Origin: Laetiporus sulphureus 93-53
Lineage: Eukaryota > Basidiomycota > Agaricomycetes > Polyporales > Laetiporaceae
Direction of reading: 5' to 3'
Assembly: GCF_001632365.1 (NCBI RefSeq)
Contig: NW_024468609.1
Location: 1-55,904, forward strand
DNA length: 55,904 bases
Part shown: in pieces, positions 33,856 through 44,212 of the stretch
Layout: every line of letters starts with the position of its first letter
Position numbering within the stretch: the stretch's first letter is position 1
The notes under the pieces: generated by a model
Told to the model about the DNA's origin: nothing
What the model saw: the letters and a program-made list of their open reading frames with translations, nothing else
Database searches by the model: none
Translations under genes and position numbers: made by a program

Positions 33856-35335
33856 CTATTCATGTGACAACGAATTGAATCGAGCCTGAAGGAGGTGATC
33901 TCGAAGCCGCTCGCCCACGTCTGACGACATGGCCTCCCATTTGCGCCTGCCCGAATCATTCCTGATCCGCCACCAGCTTGGGTGGATACGCGAAGACGAC
34001 TCGAAGGGGTCCTCGCCCTTTGTCGCTATGGCTAATGCGACGTACTGCAGACTTGGCATCGAGGCGAGGATGTGCTCTTGCAGCCTTCGGCAGCTCGCAT
34101 CATTTAGCCAGTCAGATTTTGGACACTCCATGGGAGAATCGACCCAGTGGGTATGTCGCACGCATATGAATAATGACGTTATGGACAGAGTGCCCAAGAT
34201 TTGAGGAATGTTGTCCTGTAATCATATCAATCAGGATACATTTGCGGTCGTAGCCCTCAGTGGTACGCACTATCCACCAATTAAGTTTGCGCAGTTTGCC
34301 CTCATCCAGACAAATTTCCAGATGACGGAGGCGAGGCGCGGCAGTTACTAATCGCGTCCAGAATGTCGCATCCACCTTTGTCTCCACAGGCAGCGACAGC
34401 ACGATGGGTGAACAGCGAGACACCGTGTTCACAGCATCGTCATAGTGATACGCAGTGAGTCCCAGCTGCAGCCAGCCGACAGGATAGACAAATTTCCAAC
34501 AGCGTAGATCCGGGACATTGGCGCGAAGCTGCGCTAAACGCATCCAACACCCATCCTTGAGGTGATCCGAGTCCTCCTCCACTTTGGTGTAGACATCTGA
34601 TATGTGAAGGTCGCGCAAATTAGGCATGGCTTTCACGAACAGTGACATCCTCGCCGTGCTTCCCTTCAAAGTGAATGAGTGCACAGAAGGCACGATAGGA
34701 AGCTCGTGAATCTCTCCGTGCGGTTGGGAACCATCCGAGACGTCTAGGTTTGAGATCTCTAGCGATTCGAGATGGCGAAGGTGGACGAGTCGTTGGAACA
34801 AGGTGGGGAGTTTCTTGTCGAATAGAATCGTTATTGAAACTTTATGAGGGCTACTACGCAGTCTTGGAAGGAGCGCTATGGCTGCCTGGCCGCAATTGTG
34901 CAGGCCAAGATCCGTGAGGTCCGGCAACGCACAGACGGCGCTTCCGACGCGTGGCTCCTTCGCTACGAGATCCTCGAAGCATGCTATGGAGAGCACTTTG
35001 AGGCGATGAGCGCCCTCCAAAACATCTGCCAGTTCTGCTGCCGCACTGAAGTCTGCGTTCCTCTGGAACTCGATGTGGCGCGCTACTCCGAATGCGGGGC
35101 TCTCGATGATTAGCTCGCGCAGACATGGCAGCCGATTTTGCGGATCTGCCAGGACAAATTGGCAGAAGGCACTGATTTGTCGTTGGGAACGGGAAAGCGT
35201 GATGCAGGAGAGAGCTTGTGGCAGACCGATGTCGTATGCCTTCCGTGACGCCATGGAAAGCTTGAGAGCTGACTTCGCGTCGGTTTGCGCGACAATCTCG
35301 CTAAGGACATCGTAGTTGAGAGAGAGCAATGCCAT
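33856..35335 (-). CDS. F-box protein, paralogue 5 of 6
   Basis: Two minus-strand exons (35335-34271, 34215-33856) with a 55-nt phase-0 intron encode 474 residues. The chosen start gives MALLSLNYDVLSEIVAQT, aligned with paralogues 1, 4 and 6. The longer open frame to 35599 crosses a TATA-like element (minus-strand TATAAATA near 35410) and is probably promoter. The F-box occupies residues 3-40. The FCQFVLADPQNRLPCLRELII block is shared with other members. Exon 1 ends LNWWI, and exon 2 begins DNIPQILGTLS. The signature is MPSLQYVALAI and PSWWRIRND. Four members of this family occur within about 25 kb upstream and one about 2.3 kb downstream. The substrate is unknown. Confidence 0.8.
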
Positions 35336-37603
35336 CAGTGATGGAGCACGGGAGGAGGGAGGCTGCGAACTCCGAGCGGCTGCGGGAAGGTCCTCGTCGG
35401 GGACCCTAGTATTTATATCTTCCAAAGAGCGGCACTTCCCAAGGCTGACCCTGCCTGCAATGCAGGAGGAATCCAGTATCCATGGTGAGAATGAATGTGA
35501 AAACGATGTCACGCCCACGGAAGATCTAGAGGAAGTGCGGGGAGTGTAGCGGTAAGGCTCTCCCCAACGGAACGATTCGACCAGACTCTTCCGCAGCAAG
35601 AGGTCTAAACCAAAGTTGTTACGAAAATGAGGGAATGGAGGTATTTCTTTTGACGCTGTGCAGTCTACCGCTTGACATCAGTGGGAATGACTCAACGGGG
35701 CTTCATATGCGCTCAGTTTTCATTTCCACGAGATCATTCTTGGGCCCATGGAGGCCGTTTCTTTTGCGCGGTCGATACTCTGCAGGAACATAAGTGGTAG
35801 GCGAAAAATTATCAAATATGCCCCCCAACTCCCAGGAGGCGTCACCATTGTAGCCAAGGAACGCTGATCGCCGGCGCTCATCTACTGGAAGCTGTGTCAG
35901 ACTCCCACCGCCTCGCTACGGAACATGCTGAGCTGTGTTTCTGCATCTACTAGGGTTGACCAAGTAGTGGAATTCCCAGGGGCTTCCACACGGCGATGAG
36001 TATCATATCAGATAACGTAGGCGACTTCCCATCCGTGAAACTATGTTCAACGTCAGATCGAGTGACAATGCATCTCGAGCAACAGAGCTCTGATTGCAGG
36101 GGGCATCATTTCGTCTGACAAGCTGATCAGTTCATTCGAAAGCCTTACAAGTGGGGTAAGCTGGGTCCTGTTTGGAGATACGAATCCAGCGTGGCAATTT
36201 GGGAACCACATGCTATCGCGAGAAGCACTGATGGGAATGCTGGTGGACGAGTAATTGTATGGGGCGGGTCCCCCACCAAAAATAGGCTTTCCTCCGGTGC
36301 CGTGGTAAGATCGTTCCAGAGCAGCCGCACATTGAGCAACAGGTATTGGCAAGCTCAGAATATGTTTGAAAAAGGAAAGCAGAGATTTCAAGAGGAGAGA
36401 TACATGAGGATTGCAGATGGCATGTCGAACTAAGTGCTTATGGCCGCCGAATCGTGCGAAGGGTATTATTCACCGAGACCTTGATCCTGTTGCTCGATCA
36501 TATTCAGTGGACATTATCAACATACTAAGAAGTATCGGATACTGTAAGAAGGTCATTCGCGAATGCAGACAATGAGCAGCTGATGCTGACCGTTATTTGG
36601 CGGGAGACCGAAAAACAGCTCATAGGAAATAGGAAGCCAAGCGCGAGTATCTTCGGAAGAAGTCACCAATATTTACTGACAGATAGCAGCTTCCATCTCA
36701 AGACTTGGCTGTGAAATCCTAATAAATCTTAGAGACTGTCTAAATAGATCAACATGCAGATAGTTGTAGTATTGAAGTTTCCTTGCGAGTCCGTCTATTG
36801 TGGCTCACTGTGCATATCTTTGTTGATAGCAATAGTTATACTTCGAAAGATACAGGTCAGTACTGGTTGCTCATTCATCCCTGTTCTTCGCAATGAGATC
36901 TGCTGCATCAGCAATGCCGAAGAAATGCTGGTGCAGGTTCGTGAACGCTCGCACCAATTTATCTGCGGCCTATTCCTCTTGTATAGGAACCACCAATTAT
37001 GCGGCTTGATGCCATTGCAATAAACCTTGATCGGCAAAAGATGCTCTAGATTTTCTGGTAAAACTTGATGTTGAAGTACACAGCGAGGCAGTATCAATGT
37101 TCCATGATTTAACAGTTGGAAGCGTATCTTGGACAAACTCCATTGTGACCGAGTCATCCAACGTTGGTCGCCATCCTAGTTCGCATTTGCGGAACAAAGG
37201 CTACGTTGAAGTTTGAACAGAACCTGTAGCGGCCAGTCGCGAACTCGATTGATGTTTGTTCGCCACAAATACTGAGTACTGTGACCTTACACGTGTACGG
37301 TCATGGTGCTTACCCTTCGACCTGCAGCCACCGCGTTCGGCCACTGGAGCCAACGTCAAGCTTCATTCTGTGTAGCAGTTGTTGACCAGCAGCTCGGAAG
37401 GTATCAAGTTGTGCAGGACGCATTCAGTCATTAGCAGGCTCGTGCGACGTTTCATCGGGAGGAACCTCGTCCTTGCGATTGGGAACAAGTTGCAATTCCA
37501 GGTCAGTCGCTTGTGGAGGTAGCTGCTCCGTGTGATTGACTGTCCCCAATTGTCGTCCCTTTCTCAAGGAAGCAATTGCAGCTACCGACCCTCGTTTCCC
37601 ACT
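35336..37603. other. Intergenic between divergent F-box genes
   Basis: About 2.3 kb with no supported gene. A TATA-like site on the minus strand near 35410 fits the paralogue 5 promoter. The stretch 36440-37100 is AT-rich with short frames only. Confidence 0.5.
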
Positions 37604-39062
37604 ATGGATTTTCTTTCACTCAATCTCGATGTCGTGTACTCCGTCCTTGGGTACATCCAACCAATCGACGCGCTTCAGCTCGCAATGACATGCCGTGCCG
37701 CGCACGATATCGCCATACCTCGCTTTCTATCCCACGTCGTCCTTGGTCATGAATGGTGCAGGGTAAGGCCCGCACAAATCGCTCAGTTCTGCTCGTATGT
37801 CCTGGCAGATGGCAAAGTACGCATCCCATGTATCAAGGCTCTCACACTTCACAACACGGCCTTCATGACTGGCTCCGGCCAGGCCTGCCTTCGGGTCGAG
37901 TACGACTATTCCGCCGCCGTTCTTCTGGCGCAAGTTTTACAGCGAGCCTCGCGGCTTGCACGAATCGATGTATATCGAGCGGAGCACCTCTTGCAATCTG
38001 CGCCAGAACTAGCCAATGCACTTCTTGTGCTACCTTCTCTTGAAGATCTACGATTACGTGGCGTAGGACCGCATGCATTACGTGTGCTCTCAATGATGCA
38101 GAGCGGCCCTCAAAACCTCGAGCTCGAATTTGCGAGGTCTGTTAATGACAAAACGTCCACTAACCACAGGCAAGCTGAGTTCCTGCACAGCTTCACGTCC
38201 TCGGTTCTCAGCCTGAGCCTTACACGGCCGTTTCACTTCATGGAGGAGTTGAAATCAGATGTAGTCTGGCCGAAAGTACGGAGGCTTGAAGTGCGAGGTG
38301 ACATTTACAGGCTCAGTACGTTGGTCCAAACGTTCCCCAACGTTCGCACCCTGTATATTGGAGGCGCGCTCCTCGAAGACAGCGCCACAACGCCAGCTAA
38401 ATGGCCCGCCCTTGACTTTGTCTCCATCTCAAGCCCAGCCCCTCTTTGTTGCGCTGTCCGCCGCTTAGAGCTGCGATATGACCTGGAGATACTGGCGCTT
38501 CCTCTCTTCGACATATGGAGCTCCGGAACGATGGCCTTGCTCCGTCAAACATCGCCTGCCGTGTTGACATGCTATACCAACATGAGGATGTTGAAGTGGA
38601 TCGCAAACAACGTATCTTCATTACGCTTCATGCAGATTTTTGCACATGAACCGATATATCCGTCGGGAGCCAACGCGGAAGATATCGAGTCCTGGATTGT
38701 ATGTATCCTCTTGCGACTAAGTTCATCCAAGAATATTGCTGATCCATCATTCACAGGGGACAATTGTTTCATTGCTGGCGGCGCTTCCTTTGGTCGGCAT
38801 CACGGTTGCTCGCAGCACCACTGATGCCGGTAGAGAACACGCCGTGCAGAAACTGGCAGCTATTGTTGCTGCTGAGATCAAAACGCTCCAATACGTCGGT
38901 TTGAATCTCACCACAAGCTACCATTCCTGGGCAAACTATCACTTTGTCTGGTTCAAAGTGGTCTCGCGTTCTGGGGATACACCGCATCTGAAGCGGCTAA
39001 CGGACTGGCACGGCGATACTGTTGAGCGACAACTGCTGGCTACTCCTCGCGAAATCATTTGA
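37604..39062 (+). CDS. F-box protein, paralogue 6 of 6
   Basis: Two exons (37604-38698, 38757-39062) split by a 58-nt phase-0 intron encode 466 residues. The start MDFLSLNLDVVYSVLGYI aligns with its paralogues and follows a CCACT context. The F-box spans residues 3-40, then FCSYVLADGKVRIPCIKALTL. Leucine-rich strands include FPNVRTLYIGG. Exon 1 ends DIESWI, exon 2 begins GTIVSLLAALPLVGI, and the signature is LQYVGLNL with FVWFKVVS. Overall organisation is the same as paralogues 4 and 5, but sequence identity looks moderate, so the duplication is old. It likely acts as a Skp1-Cullin substrate receptor. The target is unknown. Confidence 0.8.
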
Positions 39063-39420
39063 GGAAGTGCCTTGTGAGCTGCAATCACGGCTTATCATAC
39101 TCTACGACGTCCATCAGGCGACTTTGATTGCAACTCTGTGCTGTCTGTTGTGCTTGTCATGCTTCGTCCACACTCGTTCCCTTACTCGGACTTTCGTCTC
39201 ATGCTCTCTTCCGCTATCGCTGTTGCTCTTGCTCTCGGACTCGCTTCTCACCATGTATCCTTGTCAACGCCTGTAGTATAGCTCAAGTTTTGTTGTAACG
39301 TACGATCTCACGGACATTCGCTATTGTATGTGCGATAGTTATATATTCTAAAATGCTCTTCTGGCACCGTCATAGTTCGCCATCAAGAAGTGCCCCATCC
39401 CTGCGTCTCCCTCACTGTGT
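39063..39420. other. Short intergenic region
   Basis: About 360 bases of 3' flank of the F-box gene, running to the target duplication of the LTR-Gag element. Nothing was recognised. Confidence 0.5.
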
Positions 39421-39425
39421 GTATC

Positions 39426-39706
39426 TGTCGAAACCAGAGTCGCCAGACGAGATGGCTGACCCAATTCGGGCCCCAGGGACCTGACTAGAGTGCGTATAGG
39501 GTGTACAAACGACTGCCGTTCAGCGCAGTCGTCCGCTGCTTAAGTACATACAGCAAATAGCTACGCCGAGCGTACGTCACGTGCATCATCTAATTTTTCA
39601 GGGTACCACCTTTCCGACGAGTTTCAGCCGCCGTTCGGCCTTCGGCCTCCCGACGCGTTAAGCGCGCTCAATACCAGAAGAGCCCGGAAACCGGCTCCTT
39701 CCAACA
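39426..39706 (-). repeat. LTR of the Gag-only element (3' LTR in element orientation)
   Basis: 281 bp, almost identical to 40744-41025. It is bounded outside by GTATC and inside by a GC-rich purine run on the minus strand that can serve as polypurine tract. Confidence 0.93.
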
Positions 39707-39768
39707 CGCCCCCTCGCGCGAGAACACGTAGGATACTGCGCCCCCTCGAGCATCAACCCTGCGCTGGT

Positions 39769-40659
39769 CTAGAAGAGCCGAATGTGGCCTTCTGACGTAT
39801 GCGCTACGTTCGCCCGCACGTCGTCCTTCTTCTTCGCCTTCTCATCTTCTGAGCTCTCGGCCTCCTTGAACACCGTCTTACACTCGCGCTTCGTGTGGCC
39901 CTTCTTGCCGCATCGGTAGCACTGTGGTCTTGGCTTCCGTTCTTCCTGCCCCTGGCTCTTCGGAGATCCCCCCAGGCTCAGCCTTCCTCCTTCCTGTCCC
40001 TTGGCTCTAGCTGTGTACGCTGTCGCTCTGGCCACTGCATCCAGTGATGCCTCCTCCACATCTGTCTGCCTCATCTCCTCATTGAGTAACTTGGCAACAA
40101 CATTTTCCGTGGTGAGTTGATCAGCTGGTAGTGCATCCAGTGCCATGACGAGTGGCTCGTAGCGCTCGCCGAGACCCGAGGTGAGTGCCAAAACGAGATC
40201 TTCTTCCGTTACTGAGATATCGGCATGGAGGAGATGTCGGACCTGTGTCTTGACGCGTCCGATCCACGTCGACATCGGCTCCTCGCTCCCTTTCGCCATC
40301 CGATTCATCCTCCTTCGCATAGCCATCCGTGTTGCAAAACCATGCGCCCGGTGAACCTGCTCCAGGACTTCCCAACAGACTTCGGGGTCCTTACTCACCA
40401 GGTGCACAAGTTGTCCATCTGTCACGCGCCTGACTAGCTCTGCTCGGGCAATTCCCATGTCCTTCCTCGAGCGCTGCCGACGCCATTCCTCCTCCCTCGT
40501 CTCCTTTTCCGCCGCTGTCTCGCCCTCTGAGCCTTCTTCCGGCTGCACGACTGACCACAATCCCTTCCTGACTAACTCGGCCTCCATGCGCATGACCCAG
40601 TCTGTGTAGTTGGTCTCATTGAGGACCGGGAACTTGACAGAGTTTGCTTCGTCGGCCAT
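39769..40659 (-). CDS. Copia-type Gag protein with CCHC zinc knuckle
   Basis: One intact frame of 296 residues on the minus strand. The N-terminus, with KFPVLNETNYTDW, matches the Gag pre-domain and UBN2-type capsid region of Ty1/Copia elements. It continues with ARAELVRRVTDGQLVHL and MSTWIGRVKTQVRHLL. A single CCHC knuckle (CYRCGKKGHTKREC) lies near residues 240-253, followed by an acidic and Lys-rich tail. Copia polyproteins continue from this point into the protease, but here a stop follows the tail, and the LTR begins 62 bases later. The protein should form particles and package element RNA. Lack of any break, together with near-identical LTRs, argues that Gag is under selection or very young. 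Confidence 0.88.
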   Translation of the reverse strand: MADEANSVKFPVLNETNYTDWVMRMEAELVRKGLWSVVQPEEGSEGETAAEKETREEEWRRQRSRKDMGIARAELVRRVTDGQLVHLVSKDPEVCWEVLEQVHRAHGFATRMAMRRRMNRMAKGSEEPMSTWIGRVKTQVRHLLHADISVTEEDLVLALTSGLGERYEPLVMALDALPADQLTTENVVAKLLNEEMRQTDVEEASLDAVARATAYTARAKGQEGGRLSLGGSPKSQGQEERKPRPQCYRCGKKGHTKRECKTVFKEAESSEDEKAKKKDDVRANVAHTSEGHIRLF

Positions 40660-40743
40660 TGCCTAGGTGAGTAACGTTGTCGTCGTCTAGAGATGGGCTT
40701 CGGAGAATAGTGGGGAGATGAAGCAGGTTTGGTAAGTCGTTTG

Positions 40744-41025
40744 TGTCGAAACCAGAGTCGCCAGACGAGATGGCTGACCCAATTCGGGCCCCAGGGACCT
40801 GACTAGAGTGCGTATAGGGTGTACAAACGACTGCCGTTCAGCGCAGTCGTCCGCTGCTTAAGTACATACAGCAAATAGCTACGCCGAGCGTACGTCACGT
40901 GCATCATCTAATTTTTTCAGGGTACCACCTTTCCGACGAGTTTCAGCCGCCATTCGGCCTTCGGCCTCCCGACGCGTTAAGCGCGCTCAATACCAGAAGA
41001 GCCCGGAAACCGGCTCCTTCCAACA
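40744..41025 (-). repeat. LTR of the Gag-only element (5' LTR in element orientation)
   Basis: 282 bp. It differs from its partner by one extra T (TTTTTT) and one G-to-A change. It lies upstream of the Gag start and should hold the promoter. Confidence 0.93.
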
Positions 41026-41030
41026 GTATC

Positions 41031-43711
41031 CTCTTGTCTCTTACGATCCCGCCCGAATCGGATCTCGGTAACAGGGATGTAACGGAGACCACTCCGCGAC
41101 CATCTCAGCGGCCATGTTTCAAAATTTCACCATCGGGCAAAAGCATGCATGCGCATGATTTCTCAAAACATGCAGATAACGATCTGGTGGCAACCTAACG
41201 CACAACTCCCGCTTATCCTGCAATGCATCATGGCCCCCAATCAAGACACCGGGTCCACATATCTTTGATATCAGACTTGCCCTGAGCACCGCCCAGGATC
41301 ACGCCGATGTCGCTGCATGTTGTTGGACATTGGAAGGTGAGATCTTGAGACTTCGCTTGCCGATTCTCGCGAAGCCATCTCCGGTTCGAGGAGACCTTCT
41401 AGCTTTCGCCGACCTTTTGGTGCGTCGCTCGTACCGTTGGCGAGCGAAACCAGGTCGTCTCGACTTTTTTCCCTTCAGCGCTTGCGCATGACGGGGTCCC
41501 TCTGATCATTTGATATGTGACTTCGTGATTATGTCCATTTGTCGGTTTTCTATTATTATGTAATATTTTGATGGCTGGTGGCTGTGCCATTCCTTTTGTA
41601 CTTTTATTTAAGTGAATGGGTATGAAAATTAAGAGTGCGGTAAGACATTGAAATAAATGTACAAAACGAACGGCATATGTACTATGTAGCCACCTACTGG
41701 CAACACTCACAAAGCATTGCATCCTTAGTGTCCTCATTCTATATCACCTCAGACAGAGACCCATTTCCATTTGCGACAGCGCTTTTTCGAGGTAAATTCA
41801 GTTTGATATTGTGAATTCATTACCATAAAAGGGAATTTGTAACGTACTAAATCGGATTTTGACGGCATATTACAGGGTCAAAAACATCTTGGGGGGTGCA
41901 TGCCGCAGTACTGCACAATGGCCATAGATCTGTCTCTCCAATTCTCTGTACTGTGATTTTTCATGCATTTTCATCATCTGCCTTGCTTGTGCTGCTGCCC
42001 TTTGTCTCATGTGTGACAGTGCATTATAATGCACCACATCCATTGGTTCATTTAGCTAGCCATCAACATTTTAGATACTATGTACGCACTCAGCTAATTC
42101 CATAGTCCTCAATAAATAGTTTCCACCTCCCTGTCTTGCTCCTTTTTATCAAACTGATTATATTGGCCTGCACTCCCTTGCTGCCTAGCTACTCACTCAA
42201 ATCTGAAATCTCATACTTCTTCACTTTCATATCTCATCCCTCACACAATCTGCCCATTACATTATTAAAATTCTGACTATCAATATGTCATCTGGTGGAC
42301 CGTGATGTGCACCAACGATAATCACATTCTCCATGGTCATGATGCTATAAGTTCAAGCCATTCCTACCAGACACTCAGCCACACCGGAAAGCCTGCCAGA
42401 TTTGGATATTTAATTAAACTTCCGCACAGCATGCTCAGCAGAGAATTATGGGTAGCTGTGACATCCGCCAAGAATTGTGATGTCTGCCAAGATGAATTGG
42501 GCTCGGGCCGATTATCCATAATCGTCATGCCGCGGCATGCCGGACAAAAGACCCCAGGGGTAACCTACTCAGGCGCTGAAGGAAGAACTCAAGACGACCT
42601 GGTTCCGCTCGCCAACGGTAGCTCGTCGCCGGTCGGGGAAAGCACACGCCCGCCCTCCAAGAGTCCGGAACGCAGACGCAGACGTCGGCCGGAGGCCAAC
42701 ATCTGCCCACTAGCACCCGGTCAATCCCTTCACCCGACTCTGCGTATCGTTTCACTTTAGATTAACTTGCGCGATTTGGTTACATGTACAACTTCCATTG
42801 CTGCCTTCCGTCGAGTTCTCCCATCCCGCCCCCTTTCAAACTCTCCCGTCGGCCCCTCCCTTCATGCACGCCCGGTTTGTACGATTAGCCTCGTCGTGAG
42901 TGTCGTCCCACGCTTGTTTGCTATCATCTGACACTGTTCGTAGCGTCCCTGTCTGACTTTACGCAGGCAGGCAGAGCTGTGGAACGAGGAGGTCAGCGAT
43001 AGTCGAGACGCCAGCAGACGAAAGATTTGGATGGAATGTATACAGATGCCATCAGAAAGGCGCGGCCACACTAAGCGCTGCAGTAAAAATGAATGCCGGC
43101 ACCAGAAGCGTTCGGCGGATCTCGCATAGACCACATCCGACCACGCCAATGCGAATGAACGGAAGCCGTAGTCTGCAACTGCATGAGGGCAGACACCCGC
43201 TCCCGGTAACTGGCAGGCCACAAAGCGATGACAGGGAACACAAAAATGCAAAGCCCGGTAAGCACGGTAAGCACGGCAAGCCCCAAGGAAGAACAAGGAC
43301 CGGACCTGTGCGCGAGACCAACTGATAGACGCGAAAGAAGGGAAGAAGCCCGGACCGCAGAGCTGCCATGCAAACTTCGCAGACGCGCACAATGTCCGCA
43401 TGCACATGTCGCCGTGGAACAGCTTGATCGCTGGGCATTGGCATTTGGAGTAAGGGGCGACACCGCTTTTGAGGGCACGCTTGACGTAGCGCAGAGCAGG
43501 TTACAACAATAACGATAAGGCACATAAACATAGAGGGAAAGAGCGGTGAGATGCGTGGGACAGCACCGCACGAGCGTTTCGTGGGCGCTGACGAAGACAG
43601 CATGGTGGAAATCCAACAAAATGAGCGAATCGAAGATAGGCACGAGCCAAAGCAGAGAAGGGAGAGCGTTAAACGAAACGCCGTGCTTGAGAGCGAGCAC
43701 GGCAGGCTATG
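41031..43711. other. Gene-poor interval with AT-rich segment
   Basis: About 2.7 kb without a supported gene. It contains the inverted-repeat-flanked AT-rich segment described separately. The stretch 42850-43700 has many overlapping frames on both strands, but none with a domain. Confidence 0.5.
41400..42640. repeat. Diverged inverted repeats flanking an AT-rich segment
   Basis: The reverse complement of about 41420-41490 contains GACGACCTGGTTTCGCTCGCCAACGGTA-type sequence, preceded by GCGCTGAAGG. The same order occurs on the plus strand at about 42578-42635 with a few mismatches and gaps. The roughly 1 kb between the arms is AT-rich and has no coding capacity. This could be a decayed DNA transposon or two inverted fragments of one repeat family. 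Confidence 0.55.
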
Positions 43712-44197
43712 CTATCCGTCATAGTACCAATCAAGATCAACGAATGACACATACTCCTCATCCTCGTGTAGTGTCTGCAGGGTGAGCGTCCTTGACCGGC
43801 GCTTGTCGCGATTGCTGAGTTGCAGCGCGGCGAGCTGTTCGCCGAGCGAGTCTTCTTCGGGAGGGTATGCCGGCATTGCACGAGGAGAAAAGGATGGCGC
43901 CGCACCGTCGCAGCTTGACAGAGATGAGATGGACGTAGATGATGATGCACGCGCGGAGGACAGGAACAAAGATGATTCGGATGTGCTTGCATAGCTATTC
44001 ACGCCGACGCTCGACGCAGTGAGCGCCGTGGATACCGGCCTGAAGCTTGGAGAGGAGGCATAGGGAGAACGGAGCGAATCGGGGAGCGGCGGGACAGGGG
44101 GGACAGGTACGGCGGGTGGAGGACGAGGAACAAGGGTGAAACGTCGTCCAGTCGTCGCAGACACAGCGCGCCGCTTGCGCTGCGCTGATACACCCAC
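43712..44197 (-). CDS. Ser/Pro-rich coding segment, probably 3' exon of the DUF3602 gene
   Basis: A 161-codon minus-strand frame begins only 15 bases after the apparent stop of the DUF3602 gene, too close for an independent gene. It is rich in Ser and Pro and ends SFVDLDWYYDG. A 42-nt GTACGG to TATCAG intron (44226-44185) would remove the stop and join the two frames in phase, giving about 574 residues in total with the 5' exon. That intron is short for this genome, so the join is uncertain. Confidence 0.45.
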   Translation of the reverse strand: MGVSAQRKRRAVSATTGRRFTLVPRPPPAVPVPPVPPLPDSLRSPYASSPSFRPVSTALTASSVGVNSYASTSESSLFLSSARASSSTSISSLSSCDGAAPSFSPRAMPAYPPEEDSLGEQLAALQLSNRDKRRSRTLTLQTLHEDEEYVSFVDLDWYYDG

Positions 44198-44212
44198 GCG
44201 CCGTGCCGCGAG

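Larger units (their letters stand above)
39426..41025 (-). mobile_element. LTR-Gag-LTR non-autonomous retrotransposon (TR-GAG-like, copia-type Gag)
   Basis: A compact 1.6-kb element lies between 5-bp target duplications GTATC (39421-39425 and 41026-41030). The LTRs are 281 and 282 bp, begin TGTCGAAACC and end CCAACA as read on the plus strand. They differ by one substitution and one T in a homopolymer, so insertion was recent. The only gene is an intact copia-type Gag on the minus strand. There is no protease, integrase, RT or RNase H. A purine-rich stretch sits next to the 3' LTR. The layout matches TR-GAG elements described in plants, which must borrow enzymes from an autonomous relative. 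Confidence 0.88.

Noticed and set aside
42862..43700. Three overlapping minus-strand frames of about 180-210 codons
   Set aside because: All three frames are open over the same bases with Cys/Leu-rich nonsense composition, as expected of stop-poor DNA rather than a gene.
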